From: Pseudomonas sp. PDM14
GTDB lineage: Bacteria > Pseudomonadota > Gammaproteobacteria > Pseudomonadales > Pseudomonadaceae
Length of the DNA: 64,000 nucleotides
Direction: 5' to 3'
Assembly (NCBI RefSeq): GCF_014851905.1
Contig: NZ_JACVAQ010000003.1
Coordinates: 386,761 to 450,760, forward strand
A model generated the notes under the pieces. The model was given only the letters and a program-made list of their open reading frames with translations. It was not told the DNA's origin and ran no database searches. This document shows, one piece after another, positions 52,007 through 62,262 of the stretch (position 1 is its first letter; each line of letters begins with the position of its first letter). A program made the position numbers and the translations under genes.

Positions 52007-53569
52007 TCAGAGGCCTGGCAGGCGCTGGCGAATGCTGCCGACCAGGTTGTCGAGGCTGGCGGCGTCATGGGTGTCGATGCGCTTGCTGTGGGCCTGTTCA
52101 TCGGCGTCCAGCACTTCGCGGCTGGCCTGCTGCGCCTCGATGACCTCGAGGGTGGCGTCCGACGGGTCATTGCCATCGACCTGGCGCTGCTGCAGCCAGC
52201 TGGCGATGACCGCCTGCGGCGCCTGGCAGTCGAGGATCAGGAACGGTGCGCCATTGTGTTCGGCAACCTGCCAGGCGGCGGCGCGCTGATCGCGCTTGAG
52301 GTAGGCCGCGTCGAGCACCACAGGGAAGCCGGCGTGCAGGCAGCTTTCCGCCAACTGGTGCAGGCGCTGGTAAGTGGCCGCGCTGGCCTCCGCGTTGTAG
52401 ATGCCGCTGTTCAGGTTGCCTTTCGCTGTCTCCGGCTGCTCACCAAACAGGCGCTTGCGTTCCACGTCCGAGCGCAGGCGGATGGCGCCCAGTGCTTCGA
52501 CCAGGCGCAGTGCCACCTGGCTCTTGCCGACAGCGGAAACGCCGCTGGTGATGGCCAGGAAGGGCGTGGGGATGGCGCTGTAACTTTCCGCCAGGTTGGC
52601 GTAGTTGCGGTACTGGCGCAGGGTGGCGGCTTTCTCCACGGCATCGCTCTGGTGGGCGAGGCTGAACAGCGCGACCTTGGCCCGCACCAGGGCGCGGTGA
52701 GTTTTGTAAAGATTGAGCAGTTCCAGGGCATCGTAGTCACCGCTGCGCTCCAGCCAGGCGCTGATGAAGCGTCGCGACAGCACCTTGAGGCCGCGGTCTT
52801 CCAGGTCCATGGCGAGGAAGGCGGCATCCAGGGCAATGTCGATCAGACGGAATTCTTCGTTGAATTCGATGCAGTCGAACAGCACGACTTTGCCGTCGAG
52901 CAGGGTGGCGTTGCCCAGATGAATGTCGCCGTGGCACTCGCGAATCGCGCCGGCTTCAGCGCGCCGCGCCAGCAGTGGCTCCAGGCGGGCGATGCTGGCT
53001 TCTACCCAGGCATCCAGGGCATCAAGCTGGCGAAGGTCGGCGGCATCGGACAGCAACGGGCGGATTTGCACGAAGTTCTGCCGCATTGGCGCGACGATGG
53101 CTTGCGGCGCGCTCAGCGGATGATCGGCGGCGACCGCAGGGGTTCGGCCGTGGAAGTCGGCGATCTGCTGGGCCAGGGCATCGATATGCGCCGGGGTCAG
53201 CTCGCCGCGCGATTGCACTTCGCTGAGCAGTTGGCTCTGCGGGAACTGGCGCATCTTCAGCACGTACTCGATGGCCGCGCCTTCGCCGTCCAGCTGCGGG
53301 GCGCTCTCGCTGCCGGTGATCGGCAGTACGCCCAGGTACAGGCCTTCGGTCAGGCGCTGGTTGAGACGTAGCTCTTCGCCGCAGAAGTGCTGGCGCTTGC
53401 CCAGGTCGGTGAAGTCGAGGAAGCCGAAGTTGACCGGCTTCTTGATCTTGTAGGCGAAGGGGCCGGTGAGCAGCACCCAGGAGATGTGCGTCTCAATGAC
53501 CTGGAATCCTTCCACCGGGTGGGGATAGAGGGCCGGGTTCTGCAGGGCGGCAATCAGGGCTTGGCTCAC
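52007..53569 (-). CDS. Two-domain protein: aminoglycoside-phosphotransferase-like plus AAA/kinase domain
   Basis: A 520-residue protein. The N-terminal half is kinase-like, with ECHGDIHLGN (H213, D215, N220) as the Brenner motif and D232 in LFDCIEF as the metal-binding Asp. The C-terminal half is an AAA_33/gluconokinase-like P-loop domain with GVSAVGKS (K349, S350) and a Walker-like LRSDVERKRLFGE and VVLDAAYLKRDQR. This pairing is a known conserved hypothetical family, in the same place as PA4701 in P. aeruginosa; its substrate is not known. It is divergent from mrcB with 118 bases between. Confidence 0.88.
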   Translation of the reverse strand: MSQALIAALQNPALYPHPVEGFQVIETHISWVLLTGPFAYKIKKPVNFGFLDFTDLGKRQHFCGEELRLNQRLTEGLYLGVLPITGSESAPQLDGEGAAIEYVLKMRQFPQSQLLSEVQSRGELTPAHIDALAQQIADFHGRTPAVAADHPLSAPQAIVAPMRQNFVQIRPLLSDAADLRQLDALDAWVEASIARLEPLLARRAEAGAIRECHGDIHLGNATLLDGKVVLFDCIEFNEEFRLIDIALDAAFLAMDLEDRGLKVLSRRFISAWLERSGDYDALELLNLYKTHRALVRAKVALFSLAHQSDAVEKAATLRQYRNYANLAESYSAIPTPFLAITSGVSAVGKSQVALRLVEALGAIRLRSDVERKRLFGEQPETAKGNLNSGIYNAEASAATYQRLHQLAESCLHAGFPVVLDAAYLKRDQRAAAWQVAEHNGAPFLILDCQAPQAVIASWLQQRQVDGNDPSDATLEVIEAQQASREVLDADEQAHSKRIDTHDAASLDNLVGSIRQRLPGL

Positions 53570-53673
53570 GGTCTTTCCTTGCGCGTCTGGTATCGATAAG
53601 AGGCGGCATTATGGCCGCTGTGAGGCGCTCTGCAAACCGCCGGGGCGCGCCTGTCCGCCATAGGCAAAGTGCG

Positions 53674-53688
53674 TATAATGCCGCGCCA
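53674..53688 (+). promoter_or_regulatory. Near-consensus -10 just before mrcB
   Basis: TATAAT at 53674-53679 with a GC-rich discriminator GCCGCGCC ends 8 bases before the mrcB ATG. If used, transcription would begin about 53686, giving an almost leaderless mRNA; no ribosome site precedes the ATG. No good -35 was found 16-18 bases upstream, so activity is uncertain. Confidence 0.4.
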
Positions 53689-56003
53689 TGACTCGCTCCC
53701 GAACCCCGCGCAAAAGCGCCAAGCGCCGCTCCGGTGCTTCCCGTCCCTGGCTTGGCTGGGCTCTCAAACTCGCATTGGTGGGCCTGGTGGTCCTGGCCGG
53801 CTTCGCCGTGTACCTGGACGCCGTGGTGCAGGAGAAATTCTCCGGCAAGCGCTGGACCGTGCCGGCCAAGGTCTATGCCCGCCCACTTGAGCTGTTCGTC
53901 GGCCAGAAGCTGGCCAAGCAGGATTTCCTCACCGAACTGGATGCGCTGGGCTATCGCCGCGAAAGCGCGGCAGACGGCCCTGGCGCCTCGGTGGTCAACG
54001 GCAACCAGATCGACCTGCACACCCGTGGTTTCCAGTTCTATGAAGGTGCCGAGCCTGCGCAGCGGCTGCGGGTGCGCTTCTCCGGTGATTTCGTCGCCGG
54101 CCTGACCCAGGCCAACGGCAGCAAGCTGGACGTGGCACGCATGGAACCGTTGCTGATCGGCGGCCTGTACCCGGCGCATCACGAGGACCGCATTCTGATC
54201 AAGCTGGATCAGGTGCCGCCCTATCTGGTCGAAACCCTGGTGGCGGTGGAGGATCGCGAGTTCTTCAACCACTTCGGCGTGTCGCCCAAGGGCATTGCCC
54301 GCGCGGTGTGGATCAACGCCAGCACCGGCCAGCTGCGCCAGGGCGGCAGTACGCTGACCCAGCAGTTGGTGAAGAACTTCTACCTGACCAGTGAGCGCAG
54401 CCTCACCCGCAAGGCCACCGAGGCCATGATGGCGGTGCTGCTGGAGCTGCACTACGAGAAGACGGAAATCCTCGAGGCGTACCTCAACGAGGTGTTCCTC
54501 GGCCAGGACGGCCAGCGCGCGGTACATGGTTTCGGCCTGGCCAGCCAGTACTTCTTCAGCCAGCCGCTGGCCGAGCTCAAGCTGCATCAGGTAGCGCTGC
54601 TGGTCGGCATGGTCAAGGGGCCGACCTACTACAACCCGCGGCGCTTCCCGGAACGTGCCCTGGAACGGCGTAATCTGGTGCTCGGGCTGCTGGCGCAGCA
54701 GGGAATCGTCACCCAGGCCGAGGCCGAGGCGGCGCAGCAGAAACCGCTTGGCGTGACCAAGCGCGGCAGCCTGGCCGACAGTTCCTATCCGGCGTTCCTT
54801 GACCTGGTCAAACGCCAGCTACGCCAGGATTACCGCGACGAGGACCTCACCGAAGAAGGCCTGCGCATCTTCACCAGCTTCGACCCGATTCTGCAGCTCA
54901 AGTCCGAAGCCGCGCTGAGTGAAACGCTCAAGCGTCTCGGCGACCGCAAGGGCGTGGATGAGGTCGAGGCCGCGATGGTCGTGACCAATCCGGAGAATGG
55001 CGAGATTCAGGCCATGCTCGGCAGTCGCCAGCCGCGTTTCGCCGGCTTCAACCGTGCGCTGGATGCGGTACGGCCGATCGGCTCGCTGATCAAGCCTGCG
55101 GTGTACCTCACCGCGCTGGAGCGCCCGAGCCAGTACACGCTGACCAGTTGGCTGACTGACGAGCCGTTCTCGGTGAAAGGCCAGGATGGGCAGGTCTGGA
55201 GCCCGCAGAACTACGATCACAAGTCCCACGGCACCATTTACCTGTACGAAGGCCTGGCCAACTCCTACAACCTGTCCACCGCCAAGCTGGGCCTGGAACT
55301 GGGGGTGCCGAATGTGCTGAAGACGCTGTCGCGCCTTGGCGTGGATCGCGAGTGGCCGGCCTATCCGTCGATGCTGCTGGGCGCCGGCGCGTTGAGCCCT
55401 ATGGAAGTGGCGACGGTCTACCAGACCCTGGCCAACGGTGGATTCAATACGCCGCTGCGTGGTATTCGCAGTGTGCTGACGGCCGAAGGGCAACCGCTCA
55501 AGCGCTATCCGTTCCAGATCCAGCAACGTTTCGATACCGGCGCGATCTATCTGGTACAGAACGCCATGCAGCGCGTGATGCGCGAAGGCACCGGGCGGTC
55601 GGTCTACAGTCAGTTGCCACAGGCGCTGACCCTGGCCGGCAAGACCGGGACCACCAACGATTCGCGCGACAGCTGGTTCGCCGGTTTCAGCCAGGACCTG
55701 CTGGCGGTGGTGTGGCTGGGGCGTGACGACAACGGCAAGACGCCGCTGACCGGCGCGACCGGTGCGCTGCAGGTGTGGACCGGCTTCATGAAGAAGGCCG
55801 ACCCGCTGCCGCTGGACATGCCGCTGCCGGATAACGTGGTCCTGGCCTGGATTGATGCTGGCAATGGCCAGGGCTCGGCGCCGGGTTGTCCGAATGCGGT
55901 ACAGATGCCGTATATTCGCGGCAGCGAGCCGGTGGCGGGCACCGCCTGTGGTCAGGCGCCGGATGATTCGGTAATGGATTGGGTGCGTGGCTGGCTCGAA
56001 TGA
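53688..56003 (+). CDS. mrcB: Penicillin-binding protein 1B (bifunctional)
   Basis: A 771-residue bifunctional peptidoglycan synthase of the inner membrane. A short basic cytoplasmic tail leads to one transmembrane helix (about 22-44), then a UB2H-like domain (about 70-160). The GT51 glycosyltransferase has catalytic E188 in VAVEDREFFNHFG plus QGGSTLTQQLVKN and RKATEAMMAVLLE. The transpeptidase has S466-L-I-K469, SYN at 526-528 and K652-T-G. All catalytic residues are present and length is normal. It follows a divergent promoter region shared with the two-domain kinase-like gene. Confidence 0.95.
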   Translation: MTRSRTPRKSAKRRSGASRPWLGWALKLALVGLVVLAGFAVYLDAVVQEKFSGKRWTVPAKVYARPLELFVGQKLAKQDFLTELDALGYRRESAADGPGASVVNGNQIDLHTRGFQFYEGAEPAQRLRVRFSGDFVAGLTQANGSKLDVARMEPLLIGGLYPAHHEDRILIKLDQVPPYLVETLVAVEDREFFNHFGVSPKGIARAVWINASTGQLRQGGSTLTQQLVKNFYLTSERSLTRKATEAMMAVLLELHYEKTEILEAYLNEVFLGQDGQRAVHGFGLASQYFFSQPLAELKLHQVALLVGMVKGPTYYNPRRFPERALERRNLVLGLLAQQGIVTQAEAEAAQQKPLGVTKRGSLADSSYPAFLDLVKRQLRQDYRDEDLTEEGLRIFTSFDPILQLKSEAALSETLKRLGDRKGVDEVEAAMVVTNPENGEIQAMLGSRQPRFAGFNRALDAVRPIGSLIKPAVYLTALERPSQYTLTSWLTDEPFSVKGQDGQVWSPQNYDHKSHGTIYLYEGLANSYNLSTAKLGLELGVPNVLKTLSRLGVDREWPAYPSMLLGAGALSPMEVATVYQTLANGGFNTPLRGIRSVLTAEGQPLKRYPFQIQQRFDTGAIYLVQNAMQRVMREGTGRSVYSQLPQALTLAGKTGTTNDSRDSWFAGFSQDLLAVVWLGRDDNGKTPLTGATGALQVWTGFMKKADPLPLDMPLPDNVVLAWIDAGNGQGSAPGCPNAVQMPYIRGSEPVAGTACGQAPDDSVMDWVRGWLE

Positions 56004-56026
56004 GTCGGCCAGGAGAGAGGATTCGA

Positions 56027-56740
56027 ATGAGTAAGTGGTTGTTGTGTGCAGTGATGACCTCGGCCGTGCTGAGCGGGTGCTCCACGGTACAGCGCGGTTC
56101 GATTCCGGTGACGGACGCCAGTGGCTCCCTGCGGGACGATGAGCAGATGGAGGCCGGTGGCGGCTACCGCGCGCCGGCAACCGCTGCGCAACCGCAGAGC
56201 ATGCCGCAGGATTCCGGCGTGGTAGTGATGGTGCCGGGTGGTGTCAGCTCCGCGCCGCTGGAAACCTACCCGGGCGGCAGCAGTTCATCTCCCGCGCCGC
56301 TCAGCAGTGGACCCTTGAGCACTGGCCCGATCGCCAGCTCGGGTACGTACCAGCCAAGTGTGCCGAGCATGCCTAGCGGCATTCCGTCCGGTGGTGGCCT
56401 GAGTGCCGACGAGCAGTTGGATGGTCCGGTTCTGGCGTTGCTGAGCACCGCGCAGCAACAGCAGGGCAGTGGTGACCTGAATGGCGCTTCGTCCAGTCTC
56501 GAGCGTGCCCAGCGCATCGCGCCGCGCGAGCCGCAAGTGCTCTATCGCCTGGCCGAAGTGCGCCTGGCCCAGGGCGATGCCGCCCAGGCCGAGCAGCTGG
56601 CCCGTCGCGGTTTGACCATGGCCAATGGTCGTCCGGCTCTGCAGGCCAGTCTGTGGAATCTGATCGCTCAGTCTCGCGAGCGCCAGGGTGATGCCTCTGG
56701 TGCCGCCCAGGCGCGTGAGCGGGCGCGGGTCAACCTGTAA
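56027..56740 (+). CDS. TPR-containing lipoprotein downstream of mrcB
   Basis: A 237-residue lipoprotein. AGGAGAGAGG precedes the ATG at 56027. Lipobox VLSGC gives C18. A long Ser/Gly/Pro-rich linker (about 60-130) leads to a short TPR-like helical region: LERAQRIAPREPQVLYRLAEVRLAQG, DAAQAEQLARRGLTMANGRP and LWNLIAQSRERQGDASGAAQ. It starts 23 bases after mrcB, so it is probably co-transcribed. Partner lipoproteins of PBP1B (LpoB in enterics, the TPR protein LpoP in pseudomonads) make an activator role plausible, and the TPR fold and position fit LpoP well. Confidence 0.85.
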   Translation: MSKWLLCAVMTSAVLSGCSTVQRGSIPVTDASGSLRDDEQMEAGGGYRAPATAAQPQSMPQDSGVVVMVPGGVSSAPLETYPGGSSSSPAPLSSGPLSTGPIASSGTYQPSVPSMPSGIPSGGGLSADEQLDGPVLALLSTAQQQQGSGDLNGASSSLERAQRIAPREPQVLYRLAEVRLAQGDAAQAEQLARRGLTMANGRPALQASLWNLIAQSRERQGDASGAAQARERARVNL

Positions 56741-57066
56741 TGGATGAGCGTTTGCCCGCATTGGCCGAACAACTGCTGCTGATCGAGCGGGAGTTGCGTC
56801 GCCTGGGCTGGTGGAGTGCCACTGCGCCTGATGTCGAGGCGCTGGCCAGTCAGCAGCCATTCTGTGTCGATACCCTGTCGTTCGAGGCGTGGCTGCAATG
56901 GATCCTGCTGCCTCGGATGAAGATGCTGATCGAGACGGCGGCACCGCTGCCGGCGGCATCGGCCATTCGGGAGATGGGGGAGGAGGTCTACGGTGCGAGT
57001 GGCAAGCAGGTCGGCGTGTTGCTCGACCTGCTGGGTGGCTTTGATAGATTGATTGCTGCGGGTTAA
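56740..57066 (+). CDS. yqcC: YqcC-family protein (DUF446)
   Basis: A 108-residue all-helical protein. Its start overlaps the preceding stop as TAATG. Family features are LLLIERELRRLGWWSATAPDVEALASQQPFCVDTLSFEAWLQWILLPRM (residues about 12-61), with the conserved PFC..DT(M/L)xFxxWLQWIFIPR pattern. In other bacteria yqcC is often next to the tRNA pseudouridine synthase truC; here it follows mrcB and its lipoprotein, and its function is not established. Confidence 0.9.
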   Translation: MDERLPALAEQLLLIERELRRLGWWSATAPDVEALASQQPFCVDTLSFEAWLQWILLPRMKMLIETAAPLPAASAIREMGEEVYGASGKQVGVLLDLLGGFDRLIAAG

Positions 57067-57100
57067 GGCGACAGGAGGTGATTTCCTGCCTTGTGAGGCC

Positions 57101-57532
57101 TTAGCGGCAGTGTTCGGTAATGTTCTTCTCCGCTTCCACGATTTTTGCCTGGCGCTCCTCTTCGGTCACGCGTCGGACCTCGTTGCCCTCTTGCGTTTTC
57201 AGGCGCGGATTGTTCTTCAGCTGCGCCAGATCGGTACGGGTCTGCTCACAAAACTCTTTGCGCTCGGCTTCGGCCTTGGCCACATCTTGCTTGACCTTCT
57301 TGTCCACCGCTTCCTGCTCGGCATCTTCTTCGCTCGGAGTCGCTACGGGTTTCGCAGGAGCAGCTTTCGGCTGCGGCACATTGGTATTGATCGTGGTGGC
57401 CTCGCGGCCTTCCGGAGGCTGCGCGCCAAAGTGGGTATTGCCGTTTTCGTCTACCCATTTGTACACCTGACCGGCCATGGCGGTGGCGCTCAGCGCGAGC
57501 ATAAGGCTGCCGGTGAGAATCATGCGACGCAT
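57101..57532 (-). CDS. DUF4124-domain exported protein
   Basis: A 143-residue protein with a signal peptide (MRRMILTGSLMLALSATAMA). A DUF4124 domain follows (QVYKWVDENGNTHFGAQPPEG), then a low-complexity linker (PKAAPAKPVATPSEED) and a charged coiled region (EQEAVDKKVKQDVAKAEAERKEFCEQ...). Two cysteines near the C-terminus (KEFCEQ, EHCR) could pair. AAGGAAA precedes the ATG. The function is unknown. It is convergent with yqcC. Confidence 0.88.
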   Translation of the reverse strand: MRRMILTGSLMLALSATAMAGQVYKWVDENGNTHFGAQPPEGREATTINTNVPQPKAAPAKPVATPSEEDAEQEAVDKKVKQDVAKAEAERKEFCEQTRTDLAQLKNNPRLKTQEGNEVRRVTEEERQAKIVEAEKNITEHCR

Positions 57533-57642
57533 GCTGTTTCCTTTATCTGGCTGCGGAACTTGGTGGTTACTATAACCAAAACGTGCAAAACGTCATCCTG
57601 CGCCGTGTCACAGCACTCGCTGAATATTCCGTGCCGAACGGC

Positions 57643-57671
57643 TTGACTTGAGCGGCGCTAATCAGAACAAT
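57643..57671 (+). promoter_or_regulatory. Predicted promoter of ilvIH
   Basis: TTGACT (57643-57648), a 17-base spacer and AACAAT (57666-57671) give a plausible sigma-70 promoter with a start near 57678. The mRNA leader before ilvI would be about 258 bases. Confidence 0.55.
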
Positions 57672-57702
57672 CCCACGTTCGCTGTAGTGGAGTCCGCCGC
57701 AA

Positions 57703-57837
57703 GTGTCCTCCAGCTCAGCAAAAAAAGGCACTACCCGTGCCGACCCCCGTTACACCCGCAACGCGTTACCTCGCGCTGGGAAGGAGGGGCCCCGCAAGCT
57801 CTGGGCCATTCCGTTACTCGTTATGCCGACCTCGTAG
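57703..57837 (+). CDS. Candidate ilvI leader peptide (attenuator), 44 residues
   Basis: A short open frame with GTG start at 57703, GGAG 10 bases upstream, and TAG at 57835-57837. It begins VSSSSAKKGTT and ends KLWAIPLLVMPTS, with Leu, Ile, Leu, Leu and Val codons packed into the last 13 residues. A 6-base hairpin CGCGAC-CACA-GTCGCG follows immediately after the stop, and a second stem (ACCAC / GTGGT) lies nearer ilvI. This layout fits control of ilvIH by branched-chain amino-acid supply, but no T-run terminator is visible and a longer overlapping frame (GTG 57687) competes. The gap 57533-57935 holds this, the promoter and nothing else recognised. Confidence 0.45.
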   Translation: MSSSSAKKGTTRADPRYTRNALPRAGKEGPRKLWAIPLLVMPTS

Positions 57838-57935
57838 TATCCGCGACCACAGTCGCGCTCGTCCGCTGACAGTAAAACCTAATACAAGGACCACTCGTTG
57901 ACGGGTGGTAATCTGGCGTTCTAGAGGTGAACAAC

Positions 57936-59666
57936 GTGGAGCTTTTATCCGGCGCTGAAATGGTCGTCCGCTCGCTGCGTGACGAAGGCGTGAAGTACAT
58001 CTATGGGTACCCGGGCGGTGCCCTCCTGCACATCTACGATGCCCTGTTCAAAGAGCCGGAAGTGACCCATATCCTGGTTCGTCACGAGCAGGCCGCGACC
58101 CACATGGCCGACGGCTATGCCCGCGCCACCGGTAAGGCCGGCGTGGTACTGGTGACGTCTGGTCCGGGTGCGACCAATGCCATTACCGGCATAGCCACCG
58201 CTTACATGGACTCGATCCCGATGGTGATCATTTCCGGTCAGGTGCCCAGCACCGTGGTCGGTACCGATGCCTTCCAGGAAACCGACATGGTCGGTATCTC
58301 GCGTCCGATCGTGAAGCACAGCTTCATCATCAAGCATCCTTCGGAAATTCCCGAAGTGATCAAGAAGGCCTTCTACCTCGCCCAGTCCGGTCGTCCAGGC
58401 CCGGTGGTCGTGGACATTCCGAAGGACATGGGCGATCCGTCGCAGAAGTTCGAATACAGCTACCCGAAGAAGGTCAAGCTGCGCTCCTACAGCCCTGCTA
58501 CCCGTGGCCATTCCGGGCAGATCCGCAAAGCTGCCGAGATGCTCCTGGCCGCCAAGCGCCCGGTGCTGTACTCCGGTGGCGGTGTGATCATGGGCGGCGC
58601 ATCCGAGCCGCTCACCGAGCTGGGCAAGATGCTCAATATCCCGGTGACCAATACCCTGATGGGTCTTGGCGCCTTCCCCGGCTCCGATCGCCAGTTCATC
58701 GGCATGCTCGGCATGCACGGCAGCTACACCGCCAACCTGGCCATGCACCATGCCGACGTGATCCTCGCTGTCGGTGCACGCTTCGATGACCGCGTGATCA
58801 ACGGCGAGACGGCAGCCAAGTTCTGCCCGAACGCGAAGATCATCCACATCGACATCGACCCCGCCTCGATCTCCAAGACCGTCAAGGCCGATATCCCGAT
58901 CGTCGGGCCGGTCGACAGCGTGCTGACCGAGATGGTCGCGATCCTCAAGGAAATCGGCGAGACCCCGAACAAGGAAACCGTCGCCAACTGGTGGAAGCAG
59001 ATCGACGAGTGGCGTGGCAGTGGCCGCCTGTTCCCCTACAACGAGGGTGACGGCAGCATCATCAAGCCGCAGAGCGTGATTGAGACCCTCAGCGACGTGA
59101 CCAAGGGCGACGCCTTCATCACTTCCGACGTGGGCCAGCACCAGATGTTCGCGGCGCAGTACTACCGCTTCAACAAGCCGAACCGTTGGATCAACTCCGG
59201 CGGCCTGGGCACCATGGGCTTCGGTTTCCCCGCGGCGATGGGCGTCAAGTTGAACTTCCCGGAGGCCGACGTGGCCTGTGTCACCGGCGAAGGCAGCATC
59301 CAGATGAACATCCAGGAGCTGTCGACCTGCCTGCAGTACGACCTGCCGGTGAAGATCATCAACCTGAACAACGGTGCCCTCGGCATGGTTCGCCAGTGGC
59401 AGGACATGCAGTACAGCAGCCGCTACTCGCACTCGTACATGGAGTCGCTGCCGGATTTCGTCAAGCTGGCCGAGGCCTATGGTCATGTGGGCATGCGCAT
59501 CACCGACCTGAAAGACCTCAAGCCGAAGATGGAAGAAGCCTTCGCCCTGAAGAATCGCCTGGTGTTCCTCGACATCGCCGTGGATACCAGCGAGCACGTG
59601 TACCCGATGCAGATTCGCGGCGGTGCCATGCGTGACATGTGGCTGAGCAAGACGGAGCGGACCTGA
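57936..59666 (+). CDS. ilvI: Acetolactate synthase large subunit
   Basis: A 576-residue ThDP enzyme for the first common step of valine, leucine and isoleucine synthesis. GTG codons at 57927 and 57936 are possible; AGAGG suits 57936 ([20 protein letters not shown]). Motifs are [14 protein letters not shown], the ThDP glutamate in [19 protein letters not shown], the FAD-related region and the ThDP-Mg motif [17 protein letters not shown]...NN. It is followed 2 bases later by the regulatory subunit gene and then ilvC. Confidence 0.96.
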   Translation: MELLSGAEMVVRSLRDEGVKYIYGYPGGALLHIYDALFKEPEVTHILVRHEQAATHMADGYARATGKAGVVLVTSGPGATNAITGIATAYMDSIPMVIISGQVPSTVVGTDAFQETDMVGISRPIVKHSFIIKHPSEIPEVIKKAFYLAQSGRPGPVVVDIPKDMGDPSQKFEYSYPKKVKLRSYSPATRGHSGQIRKAAEMLLAAKRPVLYSGGGVIMGGASEPLTELGKMLNIPVTNTLMGLGAFPGSDRQFIGMLGMHGSYTANLAMHHADVILAVGARFDDRVINGETAAKFCPNAKIIHIDIDPASISKTVKADIPIVGPVDSVLTEMVAILKEIGETPNKETVANWWKQIDEWRGSGRLFPYNEGDGSIIKPQSVIETLSDVTKGDAFITSDVGQHQMFAAQYYRFNKPNRWINSGGLGTMGFGFPAAMGVKLNFPEADVACVTGEGSIQMNIQELSTCLQYDLPVKIINLNNGALGMVRQWQDMQYSSRYSHSYMESLPDFVKLAEAYGHVGMRITDLKDLKPKMEEAFALKNRLVFLDIAVDTSEHVYPMQIRGGAMRDMWLSKTERT

Positions 59667-59668
59667 CC

Positions 59669-60160
59669 ATGCGCCATATCATTTCCCTGTTGCTGGAAAA
59701 CGAACCAGGCGCCCTGTCGCGTATCGTTGGCCTGTTTTCCCAGCGCAACTACAACATCGAAAGCCTGACCGTTGCACCGACCGAAGACCCGACTCTGTCG
59801 CGTCTGACGTTGACCACCGTCGGCCAGGACGATGTGATCGAGCAGATCACCAAGAACCTCAACAAGCTGATCGAAGTGGTCAAGCTGGTTAATCTGTCCG
59901 AAAGCGCGCACATCGAACGCGAGCTGATGCTGGTCAAGGTCAAGGCCACCGGCGCCCAGCGCGCTGAGGTCAAGCGCACCACCGACATCTTCCGTGGGCA
60001 GATCGTCGATGTGACCAGCAGCGTCTACACCATTCAGTTGGCCGGCACGAGCGACAAGCTGGACAGCTTCATCCAGGCCATCGGCACCGCGTCGATCCTG
60101 GAAACCGTACGCAGCGGCGTCACCGGCATTGCCCGTGGCGACAAAGTACTCAGTATCTAA
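59669..60160 (+). CDS. ilvH: Acetolactate synthase regulatory small subunit
   Basis: A 163-residue protein with an N-terminal ACT domain (MRHIISLLLENEPGALSRIV, GLFSQRNYNIESLTVAPTED) that binds valine for feedback inhibition. The C-terminal ALS_ss_C domain contains KRTTDIFRGQIVDVTSSVYT. The ATG at 59669 starts 2 bases after the ilvI stop, so the subunits are coupled in translation. Length and motifs are standard for IlvH. Confidence 0.96.
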   Translation: MRHIISLLLENEPGALSRIVGLFSQRNYNIESLTVAPTEDPTLSRLTLTTVGQDDVIEQITKNLNKLIEVVKLVNLSESAHIERELMLVKVKATGAQRAEVKRTTDIFRGQIVDVTSSVYTIQLAGTSDKLDSFIQAIGTASILETVRSGVTGIARGDKVLSI

Positions 60161-60168
60161 CTCTTTAG

Positions 60169-61224
<1,056 letters not shown>

Positions 61225-61244
61225 GCCTTCGCGATCTGAAAAAG

Positions 61245-61269
61245 AACGCGGCTTCGGCCGCGTTTTTTT
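61245..61269 (+). terminator. Terminator of the ilvIHC operon
   Basis: Stem AACGCGGC (61245-61252), UUCG-type tetraloop TTCG, stem GCCGCGTT (61257-61264), then TTTTT. It starts 21 bases after the ilvC stop. Confidence 0.95.
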
Positions 61270-61287
61270 ATGCTCGCGGCAGGCTTC

Positions 61288-61296
61288 TGGTATAAA
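61288..61296 (+). promoter_or_regulatory. Extended -10 promoter of pssA
   Basis: TGGTATAAA is an extended -10 (TGnTATAAA) 88 bases before the pssA ATG, between the ilvC terminator and the gene. The -35 region is weak, as is usual for extended -10 promoters. Confidence 0.5.
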
Positions 61297-61383
61297 GCCC
61301 TCTCGTTTGCATGGAGCTGCTGGGCGAACCTCCGACAGTGGCTCCGGTCGAAATTCAACCAAACCCGCTGCAAGGTGTTGTTC

Positions 61384-62199
61384 ATGAACGAACGTCCCGA
61401 GGAATCCGGCAAGCCCTCAGAAGAGGAAAGCCTCCTGCCCATCGATGAGCATGTGGAGGAGGGTCATGATGCGGAAGGGCGCAAGGTCCGTCACCGTGGC
61501 ATCTACCTGCTGCCCAACCTCTTCACCACCGCCGCGCTGTTCTCCGGCTTCTACGCCATCGTCAATGGCATGAACGGCCAGTTCGATCACGCGGCGATTG
61601 CCATCTTCGTTGCCATGGTCCTCGACGGTCTCGACGGTCGTGTCGCGCGCCTGACCAACACCCAGAGCTCCTTCGGTGCCGAGTACGACTCGCTGTCGGA
61701 CATGGTCGCGTTCGGTGTTGCTCCGGCCCTGGTCGCTTTCGAGTGGGCGCTGGGCAGCCTGGGCAAGGTGGGCTGGATGGTCGCCTTCATCTATGTGGCG
61801 GGTGCTGCATTGCGTCTGGCTCGCTTCAACACCATGGTCGGCAAGGCCGACAAGCGCTACTTCATCGGTCTGGCCAGCCCGGCCGCCGCCGCGCTGGTTG
61901 CCGGTACGGTCTGGGCATTCAGCGACTTTGGCATCAAAGGTTCGAACATGGCGTTCGTCGTGGCCCTGCTGGTGGCGGCTGCGGGAACTCTGATGGTCAG
62001 CAACATCAAGTACCACAGCTTCAAGGACCTCGATCTCAAAGGACGTGTGCCCTTTGTCGCAATCCTTGTCGTGGTGCTGGTGTTCGCTGTGGTGTTCAGC
62101 GATCCGCCGCGTATTCTGCTACTGATCTTTGTGACCTATGCTGCATCGGGTCCAGTGCAATATTTGTTGCAGTTGCGCCGCCGCAAAGCCGTCGAGTGA
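61384..62199 (+). CDS. pssA: CDP-diacylglycerol-serine O-phosphatidyltransferase
   Basis: A 271-residue inner-membrane enzyme for phosphatidylserine synthesis. A charged N-terminal tail precedes GIYLLPNLFTTAALFSGFYA. The CDP-alcohol phosphotransferase motif DGLDGRVAR-x8-GAEYDSLSD is at 81-106, with D81, D84, D102 and D106 in register. About eight transmembrane segments follow. The ATG at 61384 is used; an in-frame extension from 61270 overlaps the likely promoter. Same position relative to ilvC as in P. aeruginosa. Confidence 0.94.
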   Translation: MNERPEESGKPSEEESLLPIDEHVEEGHDAEGRKVRHRGIYLLPNLFTTAALFSGFYAIVNGMNGQFDHAAIAIFVAMVLDGLDGRVARLTNTQSSFGAEYDSLSDMVAFGVAPALVAFEWALGSLGKVGWMVAFIYVAGAALRLARFNTMVGKADKRYFIGLASPAAAALVAGTVWAFSDFGIKGSNMAFVVALLVAAAGTLMVSNIKYHSFKDLDLKGRVPFVAILVVVLVFAVVFSDPPRILLLIFVTYAASGPVQYLLQLRRRKAVE

Positions 62200-62262
62200 T
62201 GTAATTTCCTGCCGGCTTCGCAGTCTATTGGCGCATCAGTCGCCATTAGCTGCGGAGCCACC

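Noticed and set aside
57687..57869. Open frame starting VESAASVLQL upstream of ilvI as the leader peptide
   Set aside because: It is longer, its Leu/Val codons are spread out and its stop overlaps the downstream hairpin; the 44-codon frame fits an attenuator better, though neither is proven.
57945..59597. 550-residue open frame antisense to ilvI
   Set aside because: Shadow of ilvI.
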